Below the pieces are notes generated by a model. The model ran no database searches. It saw nothing but the letters and a program-made list of their open reading frames with translations, and was not told the origin of the DNA. Position numbers and translations under genes: made by a program. A stretch of 64,000 nt of DNA from Pseudomonas quebecensis (GTDB lineage: Bacteria > Pseudomonadota > Gammaproteobacteria > Pseudomonadales > Pseudomonadaceae), in assembly GCF_026410085.1 (NCBI RefSeq), contig NZ_CP112866.1, forward strand, positions 4,277,001 to 4,341,000, read 5' to 3'. Numbering within the stretch: the stretch's first letter is position 1; each line of letters begins with the position of its first letter. Of the stretch, positions 1 to 9,651 are shown one piece after another.

Positions 1-530
1 AACTGATCACGGAACAGCTTGCCGATGTTGATGCCGTTGATGATCACGTTACGCAACTTCCATTCGCCCTTGACCTTCTCCAGGGTGTACTGGACAGGGT
101 AGACGGCACCGTTGTTGCCTTTGACGCTCATGTTCACGCTGGTGCGATCACCCGACTCATCGCCGGCGGGTGCAACGGTAATGCCCTGGTTGTTGTACTC
201 GAGCAACGCATTGCCATAGAACTGGAACAGGCCGCGCTTGAAGTTTTCCTGGAAGCGCTGCATCTGCTCAGGGGTCGCCTTGCGCGAATACTTGACCGTC
301 ATGATGCTGCGGGAAATGCCTTCGGCATCCACCACCGGTCCGACAATGCTGTTGAGCGCATCATAGAACTTACTCGGGTCTTGCTTGTACTGTTCTTTGT
401 TGGCGGTCAGATCAGCCAACATTTTGTTGGTCGTGTCCTGCACCAGATCGTGCGCAGAACCCGCCGCGTTGGCCATCAATGGCAGCGCTGCAAGCAGTAC
501 CAGAAGGCCACGTCGCAAGGTAGAGATCAT
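1..530 (-). CDS. mlaC: MlaC (Ttg2D) periplasmic phospholipid-binding protein, 3' end cut by window edge
   Basis: Soluble periplasmic shuttle of the Mla system, carrying phospholipid between the outer-membrane MlaA complex and inner-membrane MlaFEDB. The ATG at 530 opens about 176 codons that run off the window start. The N-terminus is a clear signal peptide (two Arg, then an LLVLLAALPLM core, predicted cleavage after Ala-Asn-Ala near residue 22). The mature part contains the Tol_Tol_Ttg2 hallmarks visible here: KFYDALNSIVGPVVD, a YSRKATPEQMQRFQENF helix, and the FYGNALLEYNN stretch. It is the fourth gene of mlaFEDC, 11 bases after mlaD. mlaB is expected further left, outside the window. Confidence 0.93.
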   Translation of the reverse strand, partial: MISTLRRGLLVLLAALPLMANAAGSAHDLVQDTTNKMLADLTANKEQYKQDPSKFYDALNSIVGPVVDAEGISRSIMTVKYSRKATPEQMQRFQENFKRGLFQFYGNALLEYNNQGITVAPAGDESGDRTSVNMSVKGNNGAVYPVQYTLEKVKGEWKLRNVIINGINIGKLFRDQ

Positions 531-541
531 GTACAGAGTCC

Positions 542-1009
542 TCATTTGGCGTCTTTATTGACCGTATTGAGCAAAAATTTTCCGATCAGGTCTTCAAGCA
601 CCAGCGACGACTGCGTGTCGTGGATGGTCGAACCATCCTTGAGCAGGGCTGTTTCCCCGCCCACGCTGACACCGATGTATTTCTCGCCCAGCAGACCCGC
701 AGTGAGGATAGACGCAGTGGAGTCGGTCGGCAGGTTGTCGACCTTCTTGTCCAGTTGCATCGTCACTCGACCGGTGAAACTGTCGCGATCCAGATCGATT
801 GCCGTGACCTTGCCGATCGTCACGCCGGCCATGGTCACTTTAGCTCTGACAGTCAAACCGGCGATATTGTCGAAGTAGGCGTAAAGTTTATAAGTGTCGG
901 CGGTGGGGCTGGCCGACAGGCCACTGACCCGCAGGGCCAGCAACAGTAAAGCCAGGATGCCAGCCAGCAAGAAAAGGCCGACACCGATTTCCACAGTGCG
1001 GTTTTGCAT
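542..1009 (-). CDS. mlaD: MlaD, MCE-domain phospholipid transport protein
   Basis: Inner-membrane anchored MCE protein. It forms the hexameric ring on MlaFEDB that passes phospholipid to and from MlaC. At 155 residues it is the usual length. One N-terminal membrane helix (about residues 7-29, GVGLFLLAGILALLLLALRV) is followed by a single MCE domain (about 40-120, including YFDNIAGLTVRAKVTMAGV and the LLGEKYIGV strand). The start codon shares one base with the mlaE stop (TGATG), so the two are translationally coupled. Confidence 0.96.
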   Translation of the reverse strand: MQNRTVEIGVGLFLLAGILALLLLALRVSGLSASPTADTYKLYAYFDNIAGLTVRAKVTMAGVTIGKVTAIDLDRDSFTGRVTMQLDKKVDNLPTDSTASILTAGLLGEKYIGVSVGGETALLKDGSTIHDTQSSLVLEDLIGKFLLNTVNKDAK

Positions 1010-1806
1010 CAGAAATCTCCAAACATCAAGGCGGTCAAAATGAAGTCAAGGCCCAGTACCGCCAGCGAGGCGTACACAACGGTCTTGGTGGTGGCGCGAC
1101 TGATCCCTTCTGAAGTGGGCTCACAGTCGTAGCCTTGGAATACGGCAATCCACGTCACGACAAAGGCAAAGACGATGCTCTTTATAATGCCGTTGAGTAC
1201 ATCACCGTTGAAGGTGACGCTGTTCTGCATGTTGGCCCAGTAGGAACCGTCGTAGACGCCCAGCCAGTCCACCGCCACCCAGGAACCGCCCCAGATACCG
1301 ACCACGCTGAAGATCATCGCCAGCAGTGGCAGGGATATGAAGCCGGCCCACAGGCGCGGGGCAACAATGTATTTGAGCGGGTCGACGCCGATCATTTCCA
1401 GGCTGGACAACTGCTCGGTGGACTTCATATTGCCGATTTCGGCGGTCAGCGCGGAACCCGCGCGCCCGGCGAACAGCAACGCGGTGACCACCGGCCCCAG
1501 CTCGCGCAGCAGCGTCAGGGCAACCATCTGCCCCACCGCCTGCTCCGAGCCGTAGCTGGACAGGATATTGAAGCCCTGCAATGCCAGCACCATGCCGATG
1601 AACACCCCGGAGACCACAATGATCACCAGGGACATCACGCCGACGGCATGCAGTTGCTTGATCAACAGGCCAAAACCGCCGCCGATGCCGCCGCGGCCGA
1701 GCAAGGCGTGAAACAGAAAAATCGTCGAGCGGCCCAGCACTTCGACGATGTCGATGCCCGAGCGACCGAAAAGGCGAACCTTTTCGATAAGAGATGTTTT
1801 GCGCAT
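1009..1806 (-). CDS. mlaE: MlaE, permease of the Mla phospholipid ABC transporter
   Basis: Integral membrane permease that pairs with the MlaF ATPase and sits under the MlaD ring. The 265 residues hold an amphipathic N-terminal helix and about five membrane spans. The conserved block [29 protein letters not shown] and the following [18 protein letters not shown] are typical of the MlaE/permease family. Start and stop both overlap neighbours by one base (mlaF upstream, mlaD downstream), as in a tight operon. Confidence 0.96.
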   Translation of the reverse strand: MRKTSLIEKVRLFGRSGIDIVEVLGRSTIFLFHALLGRGGIGGGFGLLIKQLHAVGVMSLVIIVVSGVFIGMVLALQGFNILSSYGSEQAVGQMVALTLLRELGPVVTALLFAGRAGSALTAEIGNMKSTEQLSSLEMIGVDPLKYIVAPRLWAGFISLPLLAMIFSVVGIWGGSWVAVDWLGVYDGSYWANMQNSVTFNGDVLNGIIKSIVFAFVVTWIAVFQGYDCEPTSEGISRATTKTVVYASLAVLGLDFILTALMFGDF

Positions 1807-2615
1807 CAGCGCTTCCCCAGAAGATCTGCGCGGTAATCCGCTGCCGGAAAGTGAAAAGGCACCGGGCCATCCGGATCGCCGGTCATGAATTGACGAATGC
1901 GCGGGTTGTCGGCATTCATCAGCTCTTCAGGCGTACCCTGCCCCAGTACCTGACCATCGCCCACGACGTAGAGGTAGTCGGCAATGCTCGCGGTTTCCGC
2001 CAGGTCGTGGGAGACCACGATACTGGTGATGCCCAGCGCATCATTGAGCAGCCGGATCAGGCGTACCAGCACGCCCATGGCGATAGGGTCCTGGCCGACA
2101 AAAGGCTCGTCGTACATGAGGATCTGCGGGTCGAGCGCAATAGCACGGGCCAGGGCGACACGACGCTTCATGCCCCCGGACAGCTCGTCGGGCATCAGGT
2201 CAATGGCGCCGCGAAGGCCCACGGCCTGCAGCTTGAGCAGCACAATGTCGCGAATCATTTCGTCCGAAAGCTGGGTGTGCACCCGCAGTGGAAATGCCAC
2301 GTTCTCGAAAACATCAAGGTCAGTGAACAGTGCCCCACTCTGGAACAGCACGCCCATGTGCTTGCGCGCATCGAACAGATCACTGCGCGACAGGGTCGGC
2401 AGGTTCTGGCCATTGACCCACACTTCACCGGCACTGGGGCGCAATTGCATGCCCATCAAGCGCAGCAGGGTGGTCTTGCCGCAACCGGAAGGCCCCATGA
2501 TGCCCGTGACCTTGCCGCGTGGAATGCGAATATCGACGTTATTGAAGATGCTGCGCGTCCCGCGCTTGAAGGTCAGTCCCTTCAGCTCGACCGCGTAGGC
2601 GTTATCGGCACTCAT
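1806..2615 (-). CDS. mlaF: MlaF, ATPase of the Mla phospholipid ABC transporter
   Basis: Cytoplasmic ATP-binding subunit that powers MlaFEDB. 269 residues. Walker A is GPSGCGKTT at residues 41-49, the ABC signature is LSGGMKRR, Walker B reads [13 protein letters not shown], and the switch His lies in SIVVSHD. The C-terminal extension after about residue 240 matches the MlaF tail that binds MlaB. It is the first gene of the minus-strand mla operon and is divergent from kdsD across 300 bases. Confidence 0.97.
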   Translation of the reverse strand: MSADNAYAVELKGLTFKRGTRSIFNNVDIRIPRGKVTGIMGPSGCGKTTLLRLMGMQLRPSAGEVWVNGQNLPTLSRSDLFDARKHMGVLFQSGALFTDLDVFENVAFPLRVHTQLSDEMIRDIVLLKLQAVGLRGAIDLMPDELSGGMKRRVALARAIALDPQILMYDEPFVGQDPIAMGVLVRLIRLLNDALGITSIVVSHDLAETASIADYLYVVGDGQVLGQGTPEELMNADNPRIRQFMTGDPDGPVPFHFPAADYRADLLGKR

Positions 2616-2836
2616 CTAAACTCCTTGGGATGCAGCTTCTCACTCAGACACCACCTCTGCGACAAACGTTTGCAACGGTTGCGCAATATATATAGCCACG
2701 TGGGCTGAGCGGACCGAACTGGCGGCGAACTATAGCACTGCTGGTACAACGCCCCCAAGGCCGGAACTGCGCCAGTTCAGATAAGAGACAGGGAAAAAAC
2801 GTTGCCGGGCGTGAATCTCAGGCATCGGCAGAATAA

Positions 2837-2901
2837 AGCCTGACGAACTTGCGTGAGGGAATTGATCATTACCGCTATAATCGCCGACTTTTCGTCAGGC
2901 T
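2837..2901. repeat. 11-bp perfect inverted repeat bracketing the kdsD promoter
   Basis: The arm AGCCTGACGAA at 2837-2847 is exactly complementary to TTCGTCAGGCT at 2891-2901, with 43 bases between. The -10 box lies inside. It could be an operator pair or, if transcription starts upstream, an RNA stem ending 14 bases before the ATG. Confidence 0.6.
2876..2881 (+). promoter_or_regulatory. Candidate -10 element of the kdsD-lpt operon promoter
   Basis: Perfect TATAAT 35 bases before the kdsD ATG at 2916. No good -35 element lies at the ideal spacing. TTGCGT at 2849 is 21 bases away, so the promoter is either -35-poor or activator-assisted. Confidence 0.45.
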
Positions 2902-2915
2902 ATACGATTTCAGAC

Positions 2916-3890
2916 ATGAGCCAATCCAGCGACCTTATTCAATCCGCACAGCGCACTATTCGCCTCGAGCTTGAAGCCGTGGAAGGCTTGCTGGCCCATA
3001 TCGACGCGGATTTTGTACGCGCCTGCGAGATGATTCTGGCCAGCAAGGGCCGCGTGGTGGTGGTTGGCATGGGCAAGTCGGGCCATGTCGGCAACAAGAT
3101 TGCCGCCACCCTGGCCAGCACCGGCACCACCGCGTTTTTCGTGCACCCGGCCGAAGCCAGCCACGGCGACATGGGCATGATCACCAAGGATGACATCATC
3201 CTGGCGCTGTCCAACTCGGGGACCACCAACGAAATCGTCACCCTGTTGCCGCTGATCAAACGCCTGGGCATCCAGATGATCGGCATCACCGGCAACCCGG
3301 AGTCGACCCTGGCCAAGGCTGCCGAAGTGAACCTGAATGTGCATGTGGCCCACGAGGCCTGCCCGCTGAACCTGGCACCGACCTCCTCCACCACCGCCGC
3401 GCTGGTGATGGGGGATGCACTGGCCGTGGCATTGCTGGAAGCCCGCGGGTTCACCGCCGAAGATTTCGCGTTTTCCCACCCGGGCGGCGCGCTCGGCCGA
3501 CGCCTGTTGCTGAAAGTCGAAAACGTCATGCATTCGGGCGATGAGTTACCCCATGTACCGCGTGGCACCCTGCTCAAGGATGCGCTGATGGAAATGACCC
3601 GCAAGGGTCTGGGCATGACCGTGATCCTCGAAACCGATGGGCGCCTGGCCGGGGTATTCACGGACGGTGACCTGCGGCGCACGCTGGACCGCACCATTGA
3701 TATCCATACCGCAACCATCGACGCGGTGATGACGCCCCACGGCAGGACGGCGCGTCCCGAGATGCTGGCCGCAGAAGCCTTGAAAATCATGGAAGACCAC
3801 AAGATCGGCGCACTGGTGGTGGTCGATAGCGACGACCACCCGATCGGCGCCCTGAACATGCACGACTTGCTGCGTGCGGGAGTGATGTAA
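2916..3890 (+). CDS. kdsD: KdsD, arabinose-5-phosphate isomerase
   Basis: Converts ribulose 5-phosphate to arabinose 5-phosphate, the first step of Kdo (LPS inner core) synthesis. I chose the ATG at 2916 (MSQSSDLIQ), which gives 324 residues, the family length. The frame stays open upstream to 2853, but that part overlaps the -10 box. An SIS domain (about 35-170, with VVVGMGKSGHVG, SHGDMGMI and LSNSGTTNEIV) is followed by two CBS domains. The stop directly abuts kdsC. Confidence 0.96.
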   Translation: MSQSSDLIQSAQRTIRLELEAVEGLLAHIDADFVRACEMILASKGRVVVVGMGKSGHVGNKIAATLASTGTTAFFVHPAEASHGDMGMITKDDIILALSNSGTTNEIVTLLPLIKRLGIQMIGITGNPESTLAKAAEVNLNVHVAHEACPLNLAPTSSTTAALVMGDALAVALLEARGFTAEDFAFSHPGGALGRRLLLKVENVMHSGDELPHVPRGTLLKDALMEMTRKGLGMTVILETDGRLAGVFTDGDLRRTLDRTIDIHTATIDAVMTPHGRTARPEMLAAEALKIMEDHKIGALVVVDSDDHPIGALNMHDLLRAGVM

Positions 3891-4415
3891 ATGAGCAGCG
3901 ACCTGTTGCAACGCGGCAAGCACATCAAGCTGGCCATTTTTGACGTCGACGGCGTACTGACCGACGGTCGCCTGTACTTTCTCGAAGACGGCAGCGAGTT
4001 CAAGACCTTCAACACCCTCGATGGCCAGGGCATCAAGATGTTGATAGCGGCAGGGGTGCAAACCGCAATTATCAGCGGTCGAAAAACCCCGGTTGTGGAA
4101 CGTCGCGCACAAAACCTGGGGATTGCTCACCTGTATCAGGGCCGCGAGGATAAACTGGTGGTTCTGGACGAGCTCCTGGGCCAACTCAATCTAAGCTATG
4201 AGCAGGTCGCTTACCTCGGTGATGACCTGCCCGACCTGCCGGTCATTCGTCGGGTCGGTCTGGGCATGGCAGTGGCCAATGCCGCGACATTCGTTCGCGA
4301 ACATGCCCACGGCATAACCACGGCCCGTGGCGGCGAAGGTGCCGCACGCGAGTTCTGCGAATTGATCCTGCGCGCCCAGGGCCGCCTTGAAGCGGCTCAC
4401 GCCGCCTACCTATAG
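3891..4415 (+). CDS. kdsC: KdsC, Kdo-8-phosphate phosphatase
   Basis: HAD-type phosphatase that releases Kdo from Kdo-8-phosphate. 174 residues, the usual short cap-less KdsC. The nucleophile motif is FDVDGVLTDG (both Asp present), motif II is IISGR, the Lys is in the REDKLVVL region, and the metal-binding LGDDLPDLPV motif closes the site. Its ATG follows the kdsD stop with no gap, and lptC starts 8 bases downstream. Confidence 0.97.
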   Translation: MSSDLLQRGKHIKLAIFDVDGVLTDGRLYFLEDGSEFKTFNTLDGQGIKMLIAAGVQTAIISGRKTPVVERRAQNLGIAHLYQGREDKLVVLDELLGQLNLSYEQVAYLGDDLPDLPVIRRVGLGMAVANAATFVREHAHGITTARGGEGAAREFCELILRAQGRLEAAHAAYL

Positions 4416-4423
4416 AGCGTTAT

Positions 4424-4996
4424 ATGCTGAGCAAAAAGATTCGCAACTTCCTGTTATTCGGGGTGATCGCCGCGCTGTTCCTGGCGGTGGGCTACTGGAA
4501 TATCAGCCCGGAGCGCTTTCTCGACCAGCCTGCCGCGCAGGTCGATGAGGGCGCTATCGACTATTACGCCACCAACGCCTACAGCGTGCAGTTCCTGCCG
4601 GACGGCAAGGTGCAGTACGAGATGACCTCGGACAAAGTCGAGCACCTGAAGGCCTCCGAAGTCACCCTGCTGACCAACCCGGACTTGAACCTGTACCGCG
4701 GCACGGAGTTTCCGTGGCATGTGACCAGCAAGCATGGCGAGGTCAACCCGGACGGTACCCAGGTCGAACTGATCGACTCGGTACGCGTCGCACGCACTGA
4801 CGCCCAGAACCGCGACACGATTATTACCAGCAGTCGCATGACCGTATTCCCACAACAGCAATATGCGCAGACCGAGCAAGACGTTAGAATCGACGGCGCT
4901 GGCGGTGTATCGACTGGCAAGGGAATGAAAGCGTATTTGAAAGAAAGCAGGATACACCTGCTATCGAACGTAAGAGGACAGTATGAGGCTCGTTAA
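4424..4996 (+). CDS. lptC: LptC, LPS transport bitopic membrane protein
   Basis: Anchors the periplasmic LPS bridge to the inner-membrane LptB2FG complex. 190 residues with one N-terminal membrane helix (about 8-25, FLLFGVIAALFLAVGYW) and a beta-jellyroll periplasmic domain (YYATNAYSVQFLPDGKVQYEMTSD). The last 14 bases overlap the start of lptA, so translation is probably coupled. Confidence 0.95.
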   Translation: MLSKKIRNFLLFGVIAALFLAVGYWNISPERFLDQPAAQVDEGAIDYYATNAYSVQFLPDGKVQYEMTSDKVEHLKASEVTLLTNPDLNLYRGTEFPWHVTSKHGEVNPDGTQVELIDSVRVARTDAQNRDTIITSSRMTVFPQQQYAQTEQDVRIDGAGGVSTGKGMKAYLKESRIHLLSNVRGQYEAR

Positions 4997-5516
4997 AACT
5001 CTCCCGATTTTGCTCGGTCTTGGCGCAGCACTGGGAAGCGTGAGCGCCTGGGCTCTGCCGAACGATAGCGAGCAGCCTATCCGTATCCAGGCTGACGATG
5101 CGCAGCTGGATGACAAGCAAGGCGTCGCCACCTATAAAGGTGACGTAATCATTATCCAGGGCTCGATGAAGATCACCGGTAACACGGTAACCCTGACGCG
5201 CACCCCGGCAGGCGACATCGACGTGGTGACGTCGGTGGGCAACCTTGCCTACTTCGAACAGAAGCAAAAGGCAGAAGATCCAGGCCCGATGAAGGGCTAT
5301 GGCAAGACCATCCAGTATCATGCGCAGCAGAACCGCATTGTGCTGATCGATCAGGCCAAGGTGCTGAGCGCCGACGGTAACTCCACCGAAGGCGAGAAGA
5401 TCGTCTACAACACCAAGACCCAGGTCGCCCAGGCGGGTCGTGCCAACGGCACCAAGGTCAGCGCGCCGCGCCCACGCATCGACATGGTTATCCAGCCGAA
5501 GAAGAAGGCCGAGTAA
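4983..5516 (+). CDS. lptA: LptA (LptH in P. aeruginosa), periplasmic LPS bridge protein
   Basis: Periplasmic protein that polymerises head to tail to carry LPS from LptC to LptD. 177 residues with a cleavable signal peptide (hydrophobic core [16 protein letters not shown], cleavage near residue 24 after Ala-Trp-Ala). The OstA/LptA fold repeats follow ([21 protein letters not shown], then [12 protein letters not shown]). The basic KKKAE tail is common in Pseudomonas. It overlaps lptC by 14 bases and lptB by one (TAATG). Confidence 0.95.
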   Translation: MRLVKTLPILLGLGAALGSVSAWALPNDSEQPIRIQADDAQLDDKQGVATYKGDVIIIQGSMKITGNTVTLTRTPAGDIDVVTSVGNLAYFEQKQKAEDPGPMKGYGKTIQYHAQQNRIVLIDQAKVLSADGNSTEGEKIVYNTKTQVAQAGRANGTKVSAPRPRIDMVIQPKKKAE

Positions 5517-6241
5517 TGGCAACCCTGAAAGCCCAGCATCTGGCCAAGGCCTATAAAAGCCGTCAGGTCGTGCGCGATGTCAGCCTGTCGATCGACAGCG
5601 GCCAAATCGTCGGTTTGCTCGGCCCCAACGGCGCCGGCAAGACGACCTGCTTCTATATGATCGTCGGCCTCGTCCAGGCCGACCAAGGGCGCGTACTGAT
5701 CGACGACCTGGATGTCAGCCATCAACCGATGCACGGCCGTGCCCGTGCCGGTATCGGCTATCTTCCCCAGGAAGCTTCGATCTTCCGCAAACTCTCGGTA
5801 GCCGACAACATCATGGCGATCCTTGAGACCCGCAAGGAACTCGACCGCGACGGCCGTCGCGCAGAACTGGAAAGCCTGCTGCAGGAATTCCATATCAACC
5901 ATATTCGCGACAACCTGGGCATGAGCCTGTCCGGTGGCGAGCGCCGCCGCGTGGAAATCGCTCGGGCATTGGCCACTGCGCCCAAGTTCATCCTGCTGGA
6001 CGAGCCGTTTGCCGGCGTCGACCCGATTTCGGTCGGCGACATCAAGCAGATCATCCACCACCTCAAGGCCAAGGGCATTGGCGTGTTGATCACCGACCAC
6101 AACGTCCGTGAAACACTCGATATCTGCGAAACGGCTTATATCGTCAACGATGGACAGCTGATTGCCGAAGGCGATTCAGCCACCATCCTGGCCAACGAGC
6201 TGGTCAAGGAAGTGTACCTGGGTCACGAATTCCGCCTGTAA
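5516..6241 (+). CDS. lptB: LptB, ATPase of the LPS export ABC transporter
   Basis: Cytoplasmic ATPase that drives LPS extraction by LptFG. 241 residues. Walker A is GPNGAGKTT, the Q-loop is in YLPQEASIF, the signature is [15 protein letters not shown], Walker B is [13 protein letters not shown], and the H-loop is LITDHN. It is the last gene of kdsDC-lptCAB. A weak hairpin follows at 6244-6272, then the rpoN promoter region. Confidence 0.98.
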   Translation: MATLKAQHLAKAYKSRQVVRDVSLSIDSGQIVGLLGPNGAGKTTCFYMIVGLVQADQGRVLIDDLDVSHQPMHGRARAGIGYLPQEASIFRKLSVADNIMAILETRKELDRDGRRAELESLLQEFHINHIRDNLGMSLSGGERRRVEIARALATAPKFILLDEPFAGVDPISVGDIKQIIHHLKAKGIGVLITDHNVRETLDICETAYIVNDGQLIAEGDSATILANELVKEVYLGHEFRL

Positions 6242-6243
6242 AC

Positions 6244-6272
6244 ACCGTGGTGTCACGGCCGTTTGCCACGGT
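6244..6272 (+). terminator. Weak hairpin after lptB
   Basis: ACCGTGG (6244-6250) pairs with CCACGGT (6266-6272) just after the lptB stop. No T-tract follows directly; a T-run appears only at 6298-6303. It may pause or partly terminate, so read-through into rpoN is plausible. Confidence 0.35.
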
Positions 6273-6343
6273 GCGCGGGAGTCAATGAAAACCCCGGTTT
6301 TTTATTGTTACCGCGCTCTAGGCAAAGCCCCCGATATCAGGCA

Positions 6344-6349
6344 TATAAT
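6344..6349 (+). promoter_or_regulatory. Candidate -10 element for rpoN
   Basis: Perfect TATAAT 76 bases before the rpoN ATG, in a 184-base gap. The sequence at the expected -35 distance (near 6319-6326) matches TTGACA poorly, so this is a tentative sigma-70 promoter. Confidence 0.35.
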
Positions 6350-6425
6350 TTGCTTATGTTTGGCGCTCACGCGCCCTGTCGTGGATGGCGCATTGCGCCG
6401 GCGAATAAGGTGTTAAGCCCCTGCC

Positions 6426-7919
6426 ATGAAACCATCGCTAGTCCTGAGAATGGGCCAGCAGCTGACGATGACACCGCAGCTGCAACAGGCCATCCGCCTG
6501 CTCCAATTGTCGACCTTGGATCTGCAACAGGAAATCCAGGAGGCCCTGGAGTCCAATCCGATGCTCGAACGCCAGGAAGAAGGCGACGACTTCGACAATG
6601 CAGACCCATTGGCCGACAACATCGAGCAAAAACCCAATTCCGACGTGCAGGAACCTTCCTATCAGGAAACCGCCCCCACGGTGGACAACCTGGAGGAAGG
6701 CGAATGGAACGAACGCATTCCCAACGAGCTTCCCGTGGACACCGCCTGGGAGGACGTCTATCAGACCAGCGCCAGCAGCCTGCCCAGCAGTGACGACGAC
6801 GAGTGGGATTTCACCACCCGCACATCCGCCGGAGAGAGCCTGCAAAGCCATCTGTTGTGGCAGTTGAACCTGGCGCCGATGTCGGACACCGATCGCCTGA
6901 TCGCCGTAACCCTGATCGACTGCATCAACAACCAGGGCTACCTGGACGAGAGTCTCGAGGAGATTCTCGAGGCGTTCGACCCGGAACTGGATATCGAGCT
7001 GGACGAAATCGAAGCCGTCCTGCACCGCATCCAGCAGTTCGAGCCTGCCGGTATTGGCGCGCGCACGCTCAGCGAATGCCTGCTGCTGCAATTGCGTCAA
7101 CTGCCGGGCAAAACACCCTGGCTGGTCGAAGCCCAGCGCCTGGTCACCGACTACATCGACCTGCTGGGCAGCCGCGACTACAGCCAGTTGATGCGCCGCA
7201 TGAAGCTCAAGGAAGACGAACTGCGCCAGGTCATCGAGCTGGTGCAAAGCCTCAACCCTCGTCCCGGCTCGCAGATCGAGTCGAGCGAAGCCGAATACGT
7301 GGTCCCCGATGTCATCGTGCGCAAGGACAACGAGCGCTGGTTGGTGGAGCTGAACCAGGAATCGGTGCCGCGTCTGCGGGTCAACCCGCAATATGCCGGG
7401 TTCGTGCGCCGCGCCGACACCAGCGCCGACAACACCTTCATGCGCAACCAGTTGCAGGAAGCGCGCTGGTTCATCAAGAGCCTGCAGAGCCGCAACGAAA
7501 CCCTGATGAAAGTCGCGACCCAGATCGTCGAACATCAGCGCGGCTTCCTGGAGTATGGCGACGAAGCGATGAAGCCGCTGGTACTGCATGACATCGCCGA
7601 GGCGGTAGGCATGCACGAGTCAACGATTTCCCGGGTGACCACGCAGAAATTCATGCATACCCCACGGGGTATCTACGAGCTGAAATACTTTTTCTCCAGC
7701 CACGTGAGTACCTCTGAAGGCGGCGAATGCTCGTCCACGGCGATCCGCGCGATCATCAAAAAACTGGTTGCCGCGGAAAATCAGAAAAAGCCGTTGAGTG
7801 ACAGCAAGATCGCTGGTTTACTGGAGGCACAAGGCATTCAGGTCGCCCGTCGAACCGTCGCCAAGTACCGCGAGTCCCTTGGGATCGCGCCTTCCAGCGA
7901 GCGTAAGCGTTTGATGTGA
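6426..7919 (+). CDS. rpoN: RpoN, RNA polymerase sigma-54 factor
   Basis: Sigma factor for -24/-12 promoters that need enhancer-binding activators (nitrogen use, motility, carbon sources). 497 residues, the usual Pseudomonas length. Region I is the Gln/Leu-rich N-terminus ([20 protein letters not shown]), region II is acidic (about 50-120), the core-binding and HTH regions follow, and the RpoN box [10 protein letters not shown] lies near the C-terminus. It heads the hpf-ptsN-rapZ-ptsO cluster, an order conserved in proteobacteria. Confidence 0.98.
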   Translation: MKPSLVLRMGQQLTMTPQLQQAIRLLQLSTLDLQQEIQEALESNPMLERQEEGDDFDNADPLADNIEQKPNSDVQEPSYQETAPTVDNLEEGEWNERIPNELPVDTAWEDVYQTSASSLPSSDDDEWDFTTRTSAGESLQSHLLWQLNLAPMSDTDRLIAVTLIDCINNQGYLDESLEEILEAFDPELDIELDEIEAVLHRIQQFEPAGIGARTLSECLLLQLRQLPGKTPWLVEAQRLVTDYIDLLGSRDYSQLMRRMKLKEDELRQVIELVQSLNPRPGSQIESSEAEYVVPDVIVRKDNERWLVELNQESVPRLRVNPQYAGFVRRADTSADNTFMRNQLQEARWFIKSLQSRNETLMKVATQIVEHQRGFLEYGDEAMKPLVLHDIAEAVGMHESTISRVTTQKFMHTPRGIYELKYFFSSHVSTSEGGECSSTAIRAIIKKLVAAENQKKPLSDSKIAGLLEAQGIQVARRTVAKYRESLGIAPSSERKRLM

Positions 7920-7938
7920 CGGGCGGGCCATAGCGTTC

Positions 7939-7976
7939 CAGTGACGGGTATTTTTGCCCGTCGCTTTATGCACTGG
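7939..7976 (+). repeat. Stem-loop in the rpoN-hpf gap
   Basis: Outer arms CCAGTG (7939-7944) and CACTGG (7971-7976) enclose an inner GACGGG/CCCGTC stem (7943-7948 and 7957-7962) with a T-rich loop. It ends just before the hpf ribosome-binding site (GAAGGAG at 7981-7987). It could attenuate read-through from rpoN or influence hpf translation. Confidence 0.5.
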
Positions 7977-7994
7977 CAACGAAGGAGAAGCTGT

Positions 7995-8300
7995 ATGCAA
8001 GTCAATATCAGTGGACACCATGTAGAAGTCACCCCGCCACTGCGCGACTACGTCGAGCAGAAGCTGAGGAAGCTTGAAGGACATTTCGACAAGATCACCA
8101 ACGTGCAGGTCATCATGAAGGTCGACAAGCTTCAGCAGAAAATCGAAGCGACCCTCCAGATACCCGGTGGCGAAGTGGTTGCCAACGCAGAGCATGAAGA
8201 CATGTACGCCTCGATAGACTTGCTCACCGACAAGCTGGACCGCCAACTTAAAAAGCATAAGGAAAAGAATCTGAGCCTGCTCCAAGGCACAGGTCGCTAA
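7995..8300 (+). CDS. hpf: Hpf, short ribosome hibernation-promoting factor
   Basis: Binds the 30S decoding region and promotes 100S ribosome dimers or hibernation in slow growth. 101 residues from the ATG at 7995, which follows a GAAGGAG ribosome-binding site. The frame is open further upstream, but that part covers the intergenic hairpin. The sigma-54 modulation/YfiA fold is evident (MQVNISGHHVEVTPPLRDYVEQKL, then the DKITNVQVIMKVDK strand). There is no C-terminal dimerisation domain, so this is the short form. Confidence 0.95.
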   Translation: MQVNISGHHVEVTPPLRDYVEQKLRKLEGHFDKITNVQVIMKVDKLQQKIEATLQIPGGEVVANAEHEDMYASIDLLTDKLDRQLKKHKEKNLSLLQGTGR

Positions 8301-8310
8301 CTCTCCCCCC

Positions 8311-8775
8311 ATGATCCGACTTGAATCCATCCTGACCCCCGGCCGTTCCCTTGTGAACGCGCCGGGCGGCAGCAAGAAAAAAGCCCTCGAACAAATTGCC
8401 AACCTGATCGCTCGCGAAGTGCCGGGCCTCGAAATGCAAGATGTCTTCGAGGCTCTCATCGCTCGTGAAAAGCTCGGTTCCACCGGCTTTGGTAACGGCA
8501 TCGCGATACCCCACTGTCGCCTCAAAGGGTGCACGGATCCCATCAGTGCCCTGCTGCACCTGGAAGCCCCCATCGATTTCGACGCCATCGACGGCGCCCC
8601 GGTCGACCTGCTGTTTGTGCTGCTGGTCCCGGAAGCCGCTACCGATGCGCACCTGGAACTGCTTCGGCAGATCGCCAGCATGCTCGATCGCAAGGAAGTG
8701 CGTAACAAACTCCGCAGCGCCAGCAGCAATGACGCGCTGTATCAGGTTGTCCTGGATGAGCAAAACGGGCAGTAA
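8311..8775 (+). CDS. ptsN: PtsN, nitrogen-PTS EIIA component
   Basis: Phosphoacceptor of the regulatory PTS-Ntr chain (PtsP to PtsO to PtsN). It senses nitrogen and carbon status and controls potassium and phosphate functions by protein contacts. 154 residues. The active-site His is H68 in [10 protein letters not shown], the PTS EIIA type-2 signature. It begins 10 bases after hpf, and rapZ follows after 2 bases. Confidence 0.96.
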   Translation: MIRLESILTPGRSLVNAPGGSKKKALEQIANLIAREVPGLEMQDVFEALIAREKLGSTGFGNGIAIPHCRLKGCTDPISALLHLEAPIDFDAIDGAPVDLLFVLLVPEAATDAHLELLRQIASMLDRKEVRNKLRSASSNDALYQVVLDEQNGQ

Positions 8776-8777
8776 TC

Positions 8778-9635
8778 ATGCGTTTGATCATCGTCAGCGG
8801 CCGCTCCGGCTCGGGTAAGAGCACCGCCCTCAATGTGCTTGAGGACAGCGGTTTCTACTGCATTGATAACCTGCCTGCGGGCCTGCTGCCCGAATTGGCG
8901 GAGCGCGCGCTGATTCACACCGAGCTGGCGCAGCCGCTGGTGGCCGTATCGATTGATGCCCGCAATCTGCCCAGCCACCTTTCACGGTTCCCGGAACTGT
9001 TGGAAGAAGTGCGGGCCAAGCATATACATTGCGATGTGCTGTATCTGGATGCGGATGAGGAAACCCTGCTCAAGCGTTTCTCCGAAACCCGCCGTCGCCA
9101 CCCGCTCAGCAGCCCGCATCGTTCCCTGGCCGAGGCCATTGAGGACGAAACGAAGCTGTTGGGGCCGATCATCGATCTGGCCGACCTCAAGATCAATACC
9201 ACCAGCCTCAACCTGTACCAGCTACGCGACGCTATCAAGCTGCGCCTGCTGAACCAGCCTGAGCCCGGCACGGCGTTTCTCGTCGAGTCCTTTGGATTCA
9301 AGCGTGGCATGCCGGTAGACGCCGACCTGGTGTTCGATGTGCGTTGCCTGCCCAATCCTTATTGGAAGCCTGAACTGCGTGACCAATCAGGCCTGGATCA
9401 GCCGGTGATCGATTATCTGGCGGCGCAGCCGGATGTGCAGGATATGTTTCAGGACATCTCCAGCTACCTGCTCAAGTGGCTGCCGCGCTTCGCTGCAAGC
9501 AACCGCGCCTATGTCACCATCGCCATCGGCTGCACCGGAGGCCATCACCGTTCCGTCTACCTGACCGAACGCCTGGGCCAGGTGCTGCAACAAACCCTCA
9601 AGAATGTCCAGGTACGCCACCGCGACCTCAGCTGA
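8778..9635 (+). CDS. rapZ: RapZ, RNase adapter / nucleotide-binding protein
   Basis: P-loop protein of the YvcJ/RapZ family. In enterobacteria RapZ binds GlmZ sRNA and guides RNase E to control amino-sugar synthesis; the sRNA target in Pseudomonas is not evident here. 285 residues. Walker A is GRSGSGKS at 8-15. The C-terminal domain contains the family motif [19 protein letters not shown]. It lies between ptsN and ptsO, as in many proteobacteria. Confidence 0.95.
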   Translation: MRLIIVSGRSGSGKSTALNVLEDSGFYCIDNLPAGLLPELAERALIHTELAQPLVAVSIDARNLPSHLSRFPELLEEVRAKHIHCDVLYLDADEETLLKRFSETRRRHPLSSPHRSLAEAIEDETKLLGPIIDLADLKINTTSLNLYQLRDAIKLRLLNQPEPGTAFLVESFGFKRGMPVDADLVFDVRCLPNPYWKPELRDQSGLDQPVIDYLAAQPDVQDMFQDISSYLLKWLPRFAASNRAYVTIAIGCTGGHHRSVYLTERLGQVLQQTLKNVQVRHRDLS

Positions 9636-9651
9636 AAGGAACACCCCCGCG

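Larger units (their letters stand above)
2616..2915. other. Divergent intergenic region between mlaF and kdsD
   Basis: 300 bases without a gene. It must carry promoters for mlaFEDC (leftward) and for kdsDC-lptCAB (rightward). On the plus strand I see a perfect TATAAT at 2876-2881 and a long perfect inverted repeat on either side of it (2837-2847 and 2891-2901). I see no convincing leftward promoter and no small ORF with a ribosome-binding site. Confidence 0.6.

Noticed and set aside
6263..6793. Frame overlapping the rpoN promoter and start
   Set aside because: It has no ribosome-binding site and overlaps the well-supported RpoN N-terminus in another frame.
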